Part shown: in pieces, positions 8,974-18,132 of the stretch
Layout of the letters: each line of letters begins with the position of its first letter
How positions within the stretch are numbered: the first letter of the stretch is position 1
Origin: CAVREM01 sp963728825
GTDB taxonomy: Bacteria > Acidobacteriota > Vicinamibacteria > Vicinamibacterales > CAVVIG01
Assembly: GCA_963728825.1 (NCBI GenBank)
Contig: CAVSLA010000001.1
Span: 572,805-636,804 of the forward strand
Direction: 5' to 3'
DNA length: 64,000 bases
Position numbers and translations under genes: made by a program
The notes under the pieces: model-generated
Database searches by the model: none
What the model was told of the DNA's origin: nothing
Seen by the model: the letters and a program-made list of their open reading frames with translations, nothing else

Positions 8974-11001
8974 ATGACGCCAGATTCAGCAACGTTCGAT
9001 ACCGCTGCGCAGCCGTCATCTCGTGCCGACGCGTTGTTCGGCGAATCCCAGCGCGACATCTACCGCCGTACCGATCGGCTGTTTGCGGGGCTGATGGGAT
9101 TTCAGTGGATCGCCGGCATCGCCTTCGCGTTGTGGGTGTCGCCGCTGGCGTGGTCCGGATCGGTCAGCCGAATCCATCTGCACGTCTGGGCTGCCGTGCT
9201 ACTGGGCGGGATCGTCTGTCTGTTCCCGGCGCTCCTCGGCCTGCTGCGCCCGGGCCATACCTCGACGCGCTACACCATCGCGGTCGCGCAGATGCTGATG
9301 AGCGCGCTGCTCATCCATCTGACCGGCGGCCGCATCGAAACTCACTTCCACGTGTTCGGCTCGCTGGCCTTCCTCGCCTTCTACCGCGACTGGCGGGTGT
9401 TGATTCCGGCAACGGTCGTCGTGGCGTTGGACCACATGCTGAGGGGACTCTTCTGGCCGCAGTCCGTCTACGGCGTGATGGTCACCAGTCAGTGGCGGTG
9501 GCTGGAGCACGCGGCGTGGGTCATCTTCGAGGATGTGTTCCTGATCGTGTCGTGCCTGCGCAGTCGTGCGGGCATGCGCGAGACGGCGGAGCGCACCGCA
9601 GCGCTCGAGCAGGAAGTGCGGACCCGACAGCAAGCCGAGCAGGACGCCCGGTCGCTCGCAGCGCTCACCTCGGCGGTCGGCCTGGCGCTGACCAAGCCGA
9701 GCGACCTCGACCGGATGCTGCAGCGCTGCGCCGACGCGCTGATCAACGAACTGAACGGCGGCCTCGCTCGAATCTGGACGCTGAAAGACAGCGGCGAGTT
9801 GCTCGAGCTCCGGGCCAGCGCCAGCACACATACCCCGGTCGAAACCCGTCAGACGCAGGTTGCGGTCGGGAGTCTCGTCGTCGGCATGATCGCTCAATCA
9901 CGGACGCTCCACGTCACGAGCGCCGACGGTATCGACCCGCTGCTCGGCGATCCGGAGTGGGCGCGACGCGAAGGCGTCGTGGAGTTCGCCGGCTACCCGC
10001 TGATGATCGACTCGAAGCTGGTCGGCGTCATGGAAGTCTTCTCGCGGCGCGCGTTCACGGCGTCGGCGCTCGAAACGATGGCAGCGGTGTCGGATGCCGT
10101 GGCGGTCGGCGTCGAGCGCAAGCGAGCCGAGGCCGAGCTCGCACGCCATACGCGCGGGCTCCAGGAAGCGCACGACGCGCAGCGGCGGCACGCCCAGCAG
10201 CTCGCGGCCCTCGTCGATCAGTTGCGCGTCGCGCAGAAGCACGCCGAGACGGCGACGCGCGCCAAGAGCGACTTCCTGGCGAGCATGAGCCATGAGCTGC
10301 GTACGCCGTTGAACGCGATCATTCTCTACAGCGAGCTGCTGCAGGAGGAAGCCGAGGACCAGGGACATGAGAGCTTCATCGACGACCTCCAGCGGATTCA
10401 GTCCGCGGGCCGGCATCTGCTCGAGCTGATCAACGGCATCCTCGATCTGTCCAAGATCGAGGCGGGCAAGATGGTGCTGTCGCTCGAGGCCTTCGACATC
10501 CGCTCGATGCTCGACGAACTGCTCCATACTGTCGACCCCCTCGTCCAGAAGAACGACAACGTGCTGACCGTGCGCTGCGCCGACGACGTCGGGACGATGA
10601 CGGCGGACCTCACCAAGACGCGCCAGATCCTGCTGAACCTGCTGAGCAACGCCGGCAAGTTCACACGCGGCGGGACGATCGTGCTGGAGGTTGAGCGCCG
10701 TTCGGTCGCGGGCAGCCGAGCGATCGAGTTCACGGTCACGGATACGGGTGTCGGCATGACGCCGGAGCAGACGGCAAAGATCTTCGACCCGTTCACGCAG
10801 GCCGACGTCACCACGACGCGCAATTACGGGGGGACCGGGTTGGGTCTCGCCCTGGTGTCGCGTTTCTGTCATCTGATGGGCGGCGACGTCCGGGTCGAGA
10901 GCGAGCCGAACGTCGGATCGCGCTTCATCGTCCGCTTGCCGGTGTCGGTCTTGCCGGAAACGGCCGATCCGGCCGTGCTGGCCGGGGAAAGCGCCGCCTA
11001 G
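8974..11001 (+). CDS. Membrane histidine kinase with GAF domain
   Basis: A 675-residue sensor kinase. The order is an N-terminal membrane domain with about six helices (residues ~30-190), a short coiled coil, a GAF domain (~220-370), another coiled coil, a HisKA domain and a HATPase_c domain. The phosphorylated residue is H440 in SMSHELRTPLN. The N box is LLNLLSNAGKFT, and the G boxes are TDTGVGMTPEQ and GGTGLGLALV. The start is ATG 8974, after the stop of the preceding gene; its ribosome site is weak. There is no receiver domain in the protein, but a free receiver and a receiver-GGDEF-EAL protein follow at once, presumably its targets. Confidence 0.92.
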   Translation: MTPDSATFDTAAQPSSRADALFGESQRDIYRRTDRLFAGLMGFQWIAGIAFALWVSPLAWSGSVSRIHLHVWAAVLLGGIVCLFPALLGLLRPGHTSTRYTIAVAQMLMSALLIHLTGGRIETHFHVFGSLAFLAFYRDWRVLIPATVVVALDHMLRGLFWPQSVYGVMVTSQWRWLEHAAWVIFEDVFLIVSCLRSRAGMRETAERTAALEQEVRTRQQAEQDARSLAALTSAVGLALTKPSDLDRMLQRCADALINELNGGLARIWTLKDSGELLELRASASTHTPVETRQTQVAVGSLVVGMIAQSRTLHVTSADGIDPLLGDPEWARREGVVEFAGYPLMIDSKLVGVMEVFSRRAFTASALETMAAVSDAVAVGVERKRAEAELARHTRGLQEAHDAQRRHAQQLAALVDQLRVAQKHAETATRAKSDFLASMSHELRTPLNAIILYSELLQEEAEDQGHESFIDDLQRIQSAGRHLLELINGILDLSKIEAGKMVLSLEAFDIRSMLDELLHTVDPLVQKNDNVLTVRCADDVGTMTADLTKTRQILLNLLSNAGKFTRGGTIVLEVERRSVAGSRAIEFTVTDTGVGMTPEQTAKIFDPFTQADVTTTRNYGGTGLGLALVSRFCHLMGGDVRVESEPNVGSRFIVRLPVSVLPETADPAVLAGESAA

Positions 11002-11005
11002 CCAC

Positions 11006-11389
11006 ATGGCGACCATCATGGTGGTGGAAGACAACGAGTTCAGTCGCGACGCGCTCGCCCGGCGGCTCGAGCGCCGCGGCCATCGCGTCGTGCTGGCCGT
11101 CGACGGCGAACAGGCGATCGCGATCGGGCAGGCCGAGTTGCCGGACCTCATCCTGATGGATCTCGGCTTGCCGCGCGTCGACGGATGGGAGGCCACCCGC
11201 CGGCTGAAAGCCGACCTGGCGACGCAAGCCATTCCGATCATCGTGCTGAGCGCCCACGCCACAACCGACGATCGAGACAAGGCGCTCGCGGCGGGCGGCG
11301 ACGAGTTCGACACCAAACCGGTTCGCTTCCAGCAGCTGCTGGCGAAGATCGACACCCTGCTGACGAGAACCGTGGAGATGACCCCGTGA
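11006..11389 (+). CDS. Single-domain response regulator (CheY-like)
   Basis: A 127-residue stand-alone receiver. The acidic pocket is E8/D9, the phosphoacceptor is D52 in LILMDLGLPRVDGWE, the switch Ser is in IIVLSAH and the conserved lysine is K104 in DTKPV. There is no output domain, so it acts by phosphotransfer or protein contact. It starts 4 bases after the kinase stop and its TGA overlaps the ATG of the next gene (TGATG), so the three are translationally coupled. The most likely phosphodonor is the kinase just upstream. Confidence 0.93.
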   Translation: MATIMVVEDNEFSRDALARRLERRGHRVVLAVDGEQAIAIGQAELPDLILMDLGLPRVDGWEATRRLKADLATQAIPIIVLSAHATTDDRDKALAAGGDEFDTKPVRFQQLLAKIDTLLTRTVEMTP

Positions 11390-13143
11390 TGTCAATCGCC
11401 GCCCGAGCCGAGGCCGAGCGTCGCCCGATCAATCAATCGCTGGCGACCCTGCTGCTCGTCGATGACGAGCCGATGAATCGCGACGCGCTGGAACGGCGCC
11501 TGTCGCGCGCCGGCTATCGGGTCCTGACCGCCGAAAGCGGCGCCGAAGCCCTGGCCGTGGCCGCTGCCGATCGGGTCGATCTCGTGCTGCTCGACGTGAT
11601 GATGCCGGGCATGGATGGCATCGCGACGTTGCGGCGGCTGCGGCAATCGCGCTCGGTGTCGGAGCTGCCGGTGATCATGGTCACCGCGAAGGACGCCACC
11701 GAGGACGTGGTCGAAGCACTCGACGCCGGCGCCAACGACTACGTCACCAAGCCGGTCGACTTCGCAGTTGCCCATGCGCGAATCCGCACCCAGCTGACCG
11801 CGCGGCGCGCCGACCCGTTGACCGGGTTGCCCAACCGGCTGCTGTTCATGGATCGCCTCAGCCAGCAGGTCGCGCGGAACGTCGCGGCGGGCGCGCACGA
11901 CTTCGCCGTGTTCTTTCTCGACATCGATCGCTTCAAAGTGATCAACGACAGCCTGGGCCACGTCGCCGGCGATGAGCTTCTGACGGGAATCGCCCGGCGG
12001 CTCGAACAGTCCTTGCGCTGCACCGACACGGTGGCGCGATTCAACGGCGACTGCACGCTGGCCCGGCTCGGCGGCGACGAGTTCACGGTGCTGCTGAACG
12101 GCCTCTGCCACGCGGCGGACGCCCGCGCCGTCGCCGAGCGTCTGGTGGCAGCCGTCGCGAAGCCGTTCGAGCTGCAGGGCCGGCACGTCGTGGTCTCGGT
12201 CAGCATCGGCATCGTCATGGGCGACGCGCGCTACCAGCGAGCGGAAGACATGGTGCGCGACGCCGACACCGCGATGTATCGCGCCAAGGATCTCGGCAAG
12301 GCCCGTTGCGAGATCTTCGACACGTCGATGCTCGCCGCGGCCGAGGAACGGCTGCTGATCGAGTCAGATCTGCGGCGCGCCGTCGAGCGGCAGGAGCTCC
12401 GGCTGCACTACCAGCCGATTGTGACGCTGTCGGGCCAGCGGCTGTGTGGATTCGAAGCGCTGCTGCGCTGGCAACATCCCAGCCGCGGCCTGATCGCCCC
12501 GAACGGCTTCATCCCGATCGCCGAGGAGACCGGTCTGATCGTGCCGATTGGCCACTGGGCGCTGCAGGAAGCGTGTCGTCAGATGCGGGTCTGGGACAGC
12601 GAATTCCCGGAGTGCGCGAACCTGGTGGTCAATGTGAATCTGTCGGCGCGCCAGTGCCTGCACCCGGACCTGGTGAGCGATGTCGCGCGCGTGCTCGCGG
12701 AGACCGGCTTGGCGCCGGCTCGACTCAAGCTGGAGATCACCGAAAGTCTGGTTCTCGAAAAATCCGACGCGGTGCTGGAAATCCTCAGGGCCCTGCGCGG
12801 GCTCGGCGTGCAATTGGGTCTGGACGACTTCGGCATGGGCTATTCGGCGCTCAGCTATCTCCAGCGGCTGCCGGTGCAGTCGCTCAAGATCGACCGATCG
12901 TTCGTCAACGACATCCAGAACACCGGCAACGTGGAAATTGTTCGAGCGATTCTGTCGTTAGCCTCAGGTCTGGCGATGGACGTCACGGCCGAAGGGGTCG
13001 AAACCGCCGATCAGGCGGCCCGCCTCCAAGACCTCTCGTGCGAGTTCGGGCAGGGGTATTACTTCGACAGACCGCTCACGAGCGACCGGGCGCGCGAGGT
13101 CCTGCAAAAACACCATCGCTCGGCCGCTGCGCACGTCGTCTGA
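11389..13143 (+). CDS. Receiver-GGDEF-EAL cyclic-di-GMP regulator
   Basis: A 584-residue protein with an N-terminal receiver (phosphoacceptor D69 in LVLLDVMMPGMDG), a diguanylate cyclase domain with an intact GGDEF at 228-232, and an EAL phosphodiesterase domain with EAL at 356-358 plus ENLS/DDFG-type motifs (VNVNLSARQ, LGLDDFGMGYSAL, TAEGVET). Both enzymatic signatures look intact, so it could make or degrade c-di-GMP depending on phosphorylation. Nine residues (FNGDCTLAR) sit between the usual TVAR and LGGDEF, displacing the RxxD inhibitory site. ATG 11389 overlaps the preceding stop; this is the last gene of the signalling operon. Confidence 0.94.
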   Translation: MSIAARAEAERRPINQSLATLLLVDDEPMNRDALERRLSRAGYRVLTAESGAEALAVAAADRVDLVLLDVMMPGMDGIATLRRLRQSRSVSELPVIMVTAKDATEDVVEALDAGANDYVTKPVDFAVAHARIRTQLTARRADPLTGLPNRLLFMDRLSQQVARNVAAGAHDFAVFFLDIDRFKVINDSLGHVAGDELLTGIARRLEQSLRCTDTVARFNGDCTLARLGGDEFTVLLNGLCHAADARAVAERLVAAVAKPFELQGRHVVVSVSIGIVMGDARYQRAEDMVRDADTAMYRAKDLGKARCEIFDTSMLAAAEERLLIESDLRRAVERQELRLHYQPIVTLSGQRLCGFEALLRWQHPSRGLIAPNGFIPIAEETGLIVPIGHWALQEACRQMRVWDSEFPECANLVVNVNLSARQCLHPDLVSDVARVLAETGLAPARLKLEITESLVLEKSDAVLEILRALRGLGVQLGLDDFGMGYSALSYLQRLPVQSLKIDRSFVNDIQNTGNVEIVRAILSLASGLAMDVTAEGVETADQAARLQDLSCEFGQGYYFDRPLTSDRAREVLQKHHRSAAAHVV

Positions 13144-13160
13144 GCGGCACCTTCCCGTTT

Positions 13161-13805
13161 CTAATGGCGGGTCGACACGACCTTGCCGACATCGAGGGCA
13201 GGGCCGATTTCCATCTGCTTCTCGGCGTATGCCTCCACGTCGCCCAGCGCCTTCAACTGGGCGGCCGCATCTCTGATGGCTCGATCGAACAGTTCGACCG
13301 ATTCCGCCGGCACGTGGTCTTCCGCGTCCATCCGCAGCAGCTGGAGCTGATTCAGACAGTTGTTGACGATGTCCTGGACGCTGCGCATGGTCACCTGGAC
13401 GACCCTGAGCTGCTCGGCCCGCAACTGCAGGGCGTGGCGCTGCTCGAGGTCGCGGCGCAGCTGCCGCTCGTGCTCTGACTGTCGCGCGAAGACGAGCGCG
13501 ATGAAGCCAACCACCGTGGCGCGAAGCGCCGCCGTCGCGACGAGCCATCCCGGGTCAGGGCGCGGTCCCCACCACACCAGCTCGAAGAACAGGTGAGCGG
13601 CTGGTACTGCGGTCGCCAGCGCGAGCGCGGCCCGCTGACCCGAATACCAGGCAGCCACGCAGACCGGGAGGACGTAAATAGCGGGAAGCTGGGCGTCGGG
13701 ACCCGCGGCGTAGTCGAGCCCGATCACTATGGGCGCGACCGCCAGCCACCAGATCGGTCGAATCCGACCCGACGGCAGAACCCACCACGGCCTCGATTCA
13801 TCCAT
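13161..13805 (-). CDS. Membrane sensor-like protein lacking a kinase domain
   Basis: A 214-residue protein with four or so N-terminal membrane helices (IWWLAVAPIVIGLDYAAG to ATVVGFIALVFA). These are followed by a coiled coil and a helical region (VVQVTMRSVQDIVNNCLNQLQLLRMDAE) resembling the dimerisation helices of some histidine kinases. No ATPase domain follows. It is convergent with the GGDEF-EAL gene, with 17 bases between them. ATG 13805 is preferred over a TTG 11 codons upstream. The role is unknown; it could be a receptor or anti-kinase that pairs with another protein. Confidence 0.68.
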   Translation of the reverse strand: MDESRPWWVLPSGRIRPIWWLAVAPIVIGLDYAAGPDAQLPAIYVLPVCVAAWYSGQRAALALATAVPAAHLFFELVWWGPRPDPGWLVATAALRATVVGFIALVFARQSEHERQLRRDLEQRHALQLRAEQLRVVQVTMRSVQDIVNNCLNQLQLLRMDAEDHVPAESVELFDRAIRDAAAQLKALGDVEAYAEKQMEIGPALDVGKVVSTRH

Positions 13806-13877
13806 CGCGACACAGCTTAATCCATGGACACGCTCCAAGGACTGTGGCGCGGTCGAGTGGGGAGATCCTGGACGAGC

Positions 13878-14091
13878 TCAGCGCACTTCATCGGCCAGCG
13901 CTTCAAGACTGTACGGCTTGAGCAGCAGATCGAATTCACCGTCGTTGATGCCGGCTGCCGCTTCAACGTAGCCGGTGGTCAGGAGGATCGGCAGAGTGGG
14001 GTGACGGCGTCTGATCTCTCGCGCGAGCTGAAGACCGCTCACACCGCCGGGCATCATGATGTCGGACAGCACCACAGCGATGCGAAGGATT
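13878..14091 (-). pseudogene. Response-regulator receiver relic (C-terminal half only)
   Basis: The minus strand encodes VVLSDIMMPGGVSGLQLAR, then LPILLTTGYVEAA and FDLLLKPYSLEALADEVR. These are the phosphoacceptor strand, the switch strand and the Lys-Pro end of a receiver domain of the type found at the C terminus of hybrid kinases. No start codon or N-terminal half lies in the same frame: upstream is directly the end of the methyltransferase gene. It is best read as the remnant of a hybrid kinase whose 5' part was deleted. No other frame continues it. Confidence 0.6.
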
Positions 14092-15018
14092 TTACCGGGG
14101 CTGCGGCACCGTGGCGTCGGAGCTGAGCGGGGTTGACGCCGGCGCCTGGAACATCGCGGTGCCGGTCGGCGCGAAGTAGTTGGACCGATCGGCGCGACGC
14201 GCCCGCCATGGCAACGTCTGCATCGGCCCTTCGGCCGGCGTGATCGTGACGGTCCCGACGATCTCGTTGCCGTTGACCGCACCGGTGAATTCGTGTTTGG
14301 TCAGGCCAAGCCCGTTGAGCGTTATGGCCAGCGTGAAGCTGATGTCGGCCCCGCGCAGCGTCATCGCCTCGAGGACCTCGCGCCGATCGCCGGCGCGGGC
14401 AGCGCCCTCCAGCATCTGGAACCGCTGGTCGACAACCGCCGCATACCGGACCCTGCTGCCGCCGACGTTCAGGTCCCAATGCCAGCCCCCGGCCACGCGC
14501 GCCGGCACGATCCACATGTAGATGGCCGTGCCCTCGGTGTCGACCTGGTCGGCCTGCCAGCTGCCGAGATCCCAGGTGCTGGTCAGCACCCGCGTGCCCG
14601 GGCGCGCGCGTTCGAGGATGATCGGGCGCAGCAGACGCATCAGCTCCGGGAACAGCCACATGGTCACGACGGTCGCGTCGCGAAGGTCCACGTCGAACGC
14701 GTTGCGATGCTCGAAGCGCACCCGATCGCCCAGTCCTTCACTCCGGGCCTGTTGATTCGACTCCTCGACCAGCTTGGGATTGATGTCGACGCCGCGGCCC
14801 CGCAGCCGCGGGTTCAGGCGCGCCGCCGTCAGCGGAATCAGGCCGTTACCCGAGCCGAGGTCCACGACCACGTCCTCGTCGCGGAGCCCGGCCATCTTCA
14901 ACAGCTTTTCGACGCTTTCCGGCGTGCTCGCCTGGAAGAACGAGAATCGCTCCTGCGAGGGCGCCGGGACGGCCATCAAGACCGTCAGGATGGTGATGAG
15001 CGTGACACGTGCGCGCAT
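14092..15018 (-). CDS. Exported SAM-dependent methyltransferase-like protein
   Basis: A 308-residue protein with a cleavable signal sequence (MRARVTLITILTVLMAVPAPSQ). It is followed by a class I methyltransferase domain: motif I is VVDLGSGNGLIPLTAA (residues ~51-66), then the acidic GVDINPKLVEESN and the motif IV region TVVTMWLF. The C-terminal ~120 residues form a separate beta-rich part. An N-terminal signal on a SAM-dependent enzyme is odd, because SAM is cytoplasmic, yet such proteins are common in Acidobacteria and Planctomycetes. The target is unknown. The gene ends exactly where the receiver relic begins. Confidence 0.75.
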   Translation of the reverse strand: MRARVTLITILTVLMAVPAPSQERFSFFQASTPESVEKLLKMAGLRDEDVVVDLGSGNGLIPLTAARLNPRLRGRGVDINPKLVEESNQQARSEGLGDRVRFEHRNAFDVDLRDATVVTMWLFPELMRLLRPIILERARPGTRVLTSTWDLGSWQADQVDTEGTAIYMWIVPARVAGGWHWDLNVGGSRVRYAAVVDQRFQMLEGAARAGDRREVLEAMTLRGADISFTLAITLNGLGLTKHEFTGAVNGNEIVGTVTITPAEGPMQTLPWRARRADRSNYFAPTGTAMFQAPASTPLSSDATVPQPR

Positions 15019-15113
15019 GCGGGTTCTCAGCCTCGCGACGAATAGGGACAGGTCGACCCGTTGACGTTTTTGATCTTACCGGGATCCCGAACGGATCGCT
15101 AACCCGGCGTCTC

Positions 15114-16367
15114 CTACCGGCGAACTTCTTCGGGCGGTCGTACGGCAACGAATTGCTGATAGAGCAGCAGGTCGTAGATGATCTTCAGCGTCCCGGCGGC
15201 GAAAAACGGCAGACTGATCAGTGACGGGCGCGCGAACATCAGCCCGACGAACAATGGACTGACCGCGGCGCCGATGGTGCGGGCGACGCCGGTGATGCCC
15301 CCCGCTGCCGCCCGCTCCTCAGGTGTCACGACCGCCATGACGTAGGACTGCCTCGCTGGCACGTCCATCTGGCTGATGCTGAAGCGGACGAGCAGCACCG
15401 CGACCGCCAGCCACAGTGACGGCATCAACGGCACGAGAATCAGCAGGATGTTCGATGGCAGATGCGTGAAGACCATCGTCTTGATCAGGCCGATGCGCGC
15501 CGCGATCCGGGATGCGACGAGCGCCGAGACGCCGGCGAGGAGATTCGCCGCAAAGAAAATCGCGCCGAGTTGCTCGGGCTCGACCCCGAACCGCAGGTAA
15601 AACCAATACGCGGCGAATGCCTGGACCACAAAGCCGCCACCGAAGGAGTCCAGCGCAAAGAGCAACGACAGTTTCATCACCACCGTGCGCGAGCGGTCGA
15701 GGCCGGAAAGCGCGCCCGCTGAGTGAGGTAAGGCTTTTGCCGGGCGGGTCTGCACCTCGATCTCGCGCGACAGTCCGGCAAAGACGGCGGCCAGCACGGC
15801 GCCGAGCGCGCTGTAGATGATGACCACCACCCGGTAGCTGTTGACAGGCGCCACCGACGCATCCTGGAGAACACTGATGATGAAGCCGGCCGACAGCGCC
15901 CCCAGCGCCGTCGCCACCGACCCCGTGAGCGCATACCACGCAAAGACTTCAGTTCTCGTTCGATCGGTCACCACGTGGGACAGCGCCGCCTGCTCGATTG
16001 AGAGAAACGGTCCCACCTCATGGCCGCTCGGACTGAGGACGCCGATCGTTCCCGCCATCGCCAGCACCAGGAAGTTGGCGGTCGACGCAAAGACGAGCCC
16101 GGCGGCGATCATGAGCAGCGCCCCGACGATCAGCATCCGCCGCCGCCCCAGTCGGTCCGCGCGCGTGGTGATCGCCAGCGAGATGACGGTGTCGCCGACC
16201 AGCGTCAATGTCAGCAGCAGGCCGGCTTCCTGTTCGCTGAGCCCGATGCTCACCAGGTACAAGACCAGCACCACCGACAACGAGCCGTATGCGAACAGCC
16301 GGACGAAGCGGGTGGCAAACAGTAACCAGCTGTCGCGGGTCAGGTGACGGAGGGAGGCGGGGACCAC
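15114..16367 (-). CDS. Major facilitator superfamily transporter
   Basis: A 12-helix MFS protein of about 417 residues. The loop 2-3 signature is present as TRADRLGRRRMLIVG, and the helices are regularly spaced from WLLFATRFVRLFAYG to FFAAGTLKIIYDLLL. Members are drug or metabolite exporters; nothing indicates the substrate. The start is uncertain: GTG 16367 has AGGA 8 bases upstream and gives MVPASLRHL, whereas a TTG at 16406 has no ribosome site. It is a single gene on the minus strand, divergent from the exported protein at 16480. Confidence 0.88.
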   Translation of the reverse strand: MVPASLRHLTRDSWLLFATRFVRLFAYGSLSVVLVLYLVSIGLSEQEAGLLLTLTLVGDTVISLAITTRADRLGRRRMLIVGALLMIAAGLVFASTANFLVLAMAGTIGVLSPSGHEVGPFLSIEQAALSHVVTDRTRTEVFAWYALTGSVATALGALSAGFIISVLQDASVAPVNSYRVVVIIYSALGAVLAAVFAGLSREIEVQTRPAKALPHSAGALSGLDRSRTVVMKLSLLFALDSFGGGFVVQAFAAYWFYLRFGVEPEQLGAIFFAANLLAGVSALVASRIAARIGLIKTMVFTHLPSNILLILVPLMPSLWLAVAVLLVRFSISQMDVPARQSYVMAVVTPEERAAAGGITGVARTIGAAVSPLFVGLMFARPSLISLPFFAAGTLKIIYDLLLYQQFVAVRPPEEVRR

Positions 16368-16479
16368 TCTGAAAATCCTGTCCAACTGTAGCCCCAAGCA
16401 TCTCAAGCCGTGAGAAGTTGCGGCAAATTGGCAGTCTGCAAGGTTTCTGGCCTCCCGCGTTCTAAGGCCAGGAGGACAT

Positions 16480-17286
16480 ATGAACCGCTTTGCCTGTCTG
16501 ATAGTCGCCGGTCTCGCGGCTGGCGCCGATCCTGTCGCCCTGACGGCCCAGACCGTGTCTCACACCCAGGGGCCTCTCGAAATCCTCGTCGGCGGAACGC
16601 CGCAGCGCCGCTATCCGCACGGGGGGCGCTGGTACGTGGAGGCGCTCAAGGGGCGCGAGTATGCGATCCGGATTCGTAATCCTTACGGCGTCCGGGTGGC
16701 GGTGGCGCTGGCGGTCGACGGTCTCAACACCATCGACGCGCGCGAGACGACCGCGGCCGCCGCACGCAAATGGGTGCTGGACCCCTATGAGTCCGTGACG
16801 ATCAGCGGGTGGCAGACGAGCAGCACCGAGGCGCGCCGCTTCGAGTTCACCACCGAGGAGAAATCGTACGGCCAGGCGCTCGGCAAGACCGCCAACCTCG
16901 GCGTAATCTCCGCTGTCTTCTTCAAGGAGCGGATCGCGGCGGTCGATCGCGGCACTGACTCCGGGCAGGCGCGCCGACGGTCGAGCGAACCACAGTCGGC
17001 GGTGCCCGCGCCCGCGGAGGAAGCTCCCACCGCCGCTGCGAAGAGTGCAGATGAGCAGTATGCCGCCACCGGTATGGGTCGCCGCACCGGCCACTTCGTC
17101 ACTCAGGTCCGGCTGGACCTCGAAGCCACTCCCGCGCAGACGGTGAACATCCGCTACGAGTTCCGTCCGCAACTCGTCAGGCTCGGCATTCTGCCTGCCG
17201 GCCGCACGCCAGACCCGCTGGACCGGCGCGAGCGCGGACGCGGCTTCGAGCCCGGCTTTGCTCCCGTACCGCCGACGCTACGATGA
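16480..17286 (+). CDS. Exported protein of unknown function
   Basis: A 268-residue protein with an N-terminal signal-like segment (MNRFACLIVAGLAAGADPVA). A beta-rich domain follows with LEILVGGTPQRRYPHGGRWYVEALKGREYAIRIRN split over several strands, then a Pro/Ala-rich linker near 170-195 and a second short beta domain. A strong ribosome site (AGGAGG) lies just before the ATG. The IRIRNPYGVRVAVALAVDG segment resembles domains seen in secreted proteins annotated only as hypothetical. No catalytic motif was recognised. Confidence 0.75.
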   Translation: MNRFACLIVAGLAAGADPVALTAQTVSHTQGPLEILVGGTPQRRYPHGGRWYVEALKGREYAIRIRNPYGVRVAVALAVDGLNTIDARETTAAAARKWVLDPYESVTISGWQTSSTEARRFEFTTEEKSYGQALGKTANLGVISAVFFKERIAAVDRGTDSGQARRRSSEPQSAVPAPAEEAPTAAAKSADEQYAATGMGRRTGHFVTQVRLDLEATPAQTVNIRYEFRPQLVRLGILPAGRTPDPLDRRERGRGFEPGFAPVPPTLR

Positions 17287-17373
17287 TGGCGTTTGGCGTG
17301 AGCCGGGTCCAAAAGGACCCGGCCTACATCTGCCGCGTAAAGGGACGTTCGAGCCGGCCGACCTACACGCTAT

Positions 17374-17895
17374 CTATCTCGGAGCCAGGACGGTCACTCC
17401 GGCGATCCCGCTGCGACCGTCGTCATCCACGAAATCCACGAACACTCGAGCCTCTTCCGTCGGCAAACTGAACCCTACAGCGCAATAGCCCAACCAGTCG
17501 CGACCCGCGTCGGTATAAAACGTGTCGAGCATTCCGCCCGGCGGAACTCGGAGAGCGACTCCCCAGCAACTGGGCCCCGTGTTGTCGCCGCCGCCGCGCG
17601 AGTCACCGACAAAGACATTCTTGATGGTGGCACCGCTCCCGCCGCTTGTCTCCCTGAGCTGAAACCTCACGTCGTAACCGAAGGGAGGTCCGTCGTTTCG
17701 CAGGAACGTAAGCTCTTCGATCGCGAGCGAGGCGTTGGCCGGAAGCGGCGGCACGTACGGCGGCGGCACGTACAGCGGGATTGGTTGCGACGGAGTTGGC
17801 TGGGCAGGGGACCCGCAGCCGGGGTACGAGACCAGTGATGCGATGCAGGCGGCCGCAGCCAGCAGCCCACGCACGCCCCGTTCAATCTTCGACAT
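17374..17895 (-). CDS. Putative lipoprotein, proline-rich linker
   Basis: A 173-residue protein with a lipobox-like sequence SYPGC around residue 27 (Tyr-Pro-Gly-Cys is a loose lipobox) and then a proline-rich spacer (PTPSQPIPLYVPPPYVPPLP). A single beta-sandwich-like domain ends in ARVFVDFVDDDGRSGIAGVTVLAP. The pattern is of an envelope-anchored Ig-like domain. The start is well supported: AAGGAG lies 7 bases before the ATG. Function unknown. Confidence 0.7.
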   Translation of the reverse strand: MSKIERGVRGLLAAAACIASLVSYPGCGSPAQPTPSQPIPLYVPPPYVPPLPANASLAIEELTFLRNDGPPFGYDVRFQLRETSGGSGATIKNVFVGDSRGGGDNTGPSCWGVALRVPPGGMLDTFYTDAGRDWLGYCAVGFSLPTEEARVFVDFVDDDGRSGIAGVTVLAPR

Positions 17896-18132
17896 GATCG
17901 ATCTCCTTGGACAACAGCAGAGGGCAGCTTCTGCTGCTCATATAAGCGACAGACGGGGGCCAGAACTACCAGGCATGCGGGTCGGGTGCCTGGCGAGCAC
18001 GCCGGACACGACACTCCCCCTTAAAAGAAGCGAGAACGGAGGCCCGGACCTACCACGCGTATCGAAATTTTCTATTCCGCCGGCAAGGCTCTCGGGACAG
18101 CGCAAGCGGCAGTAAAATGCGGAAGCTTTGCG

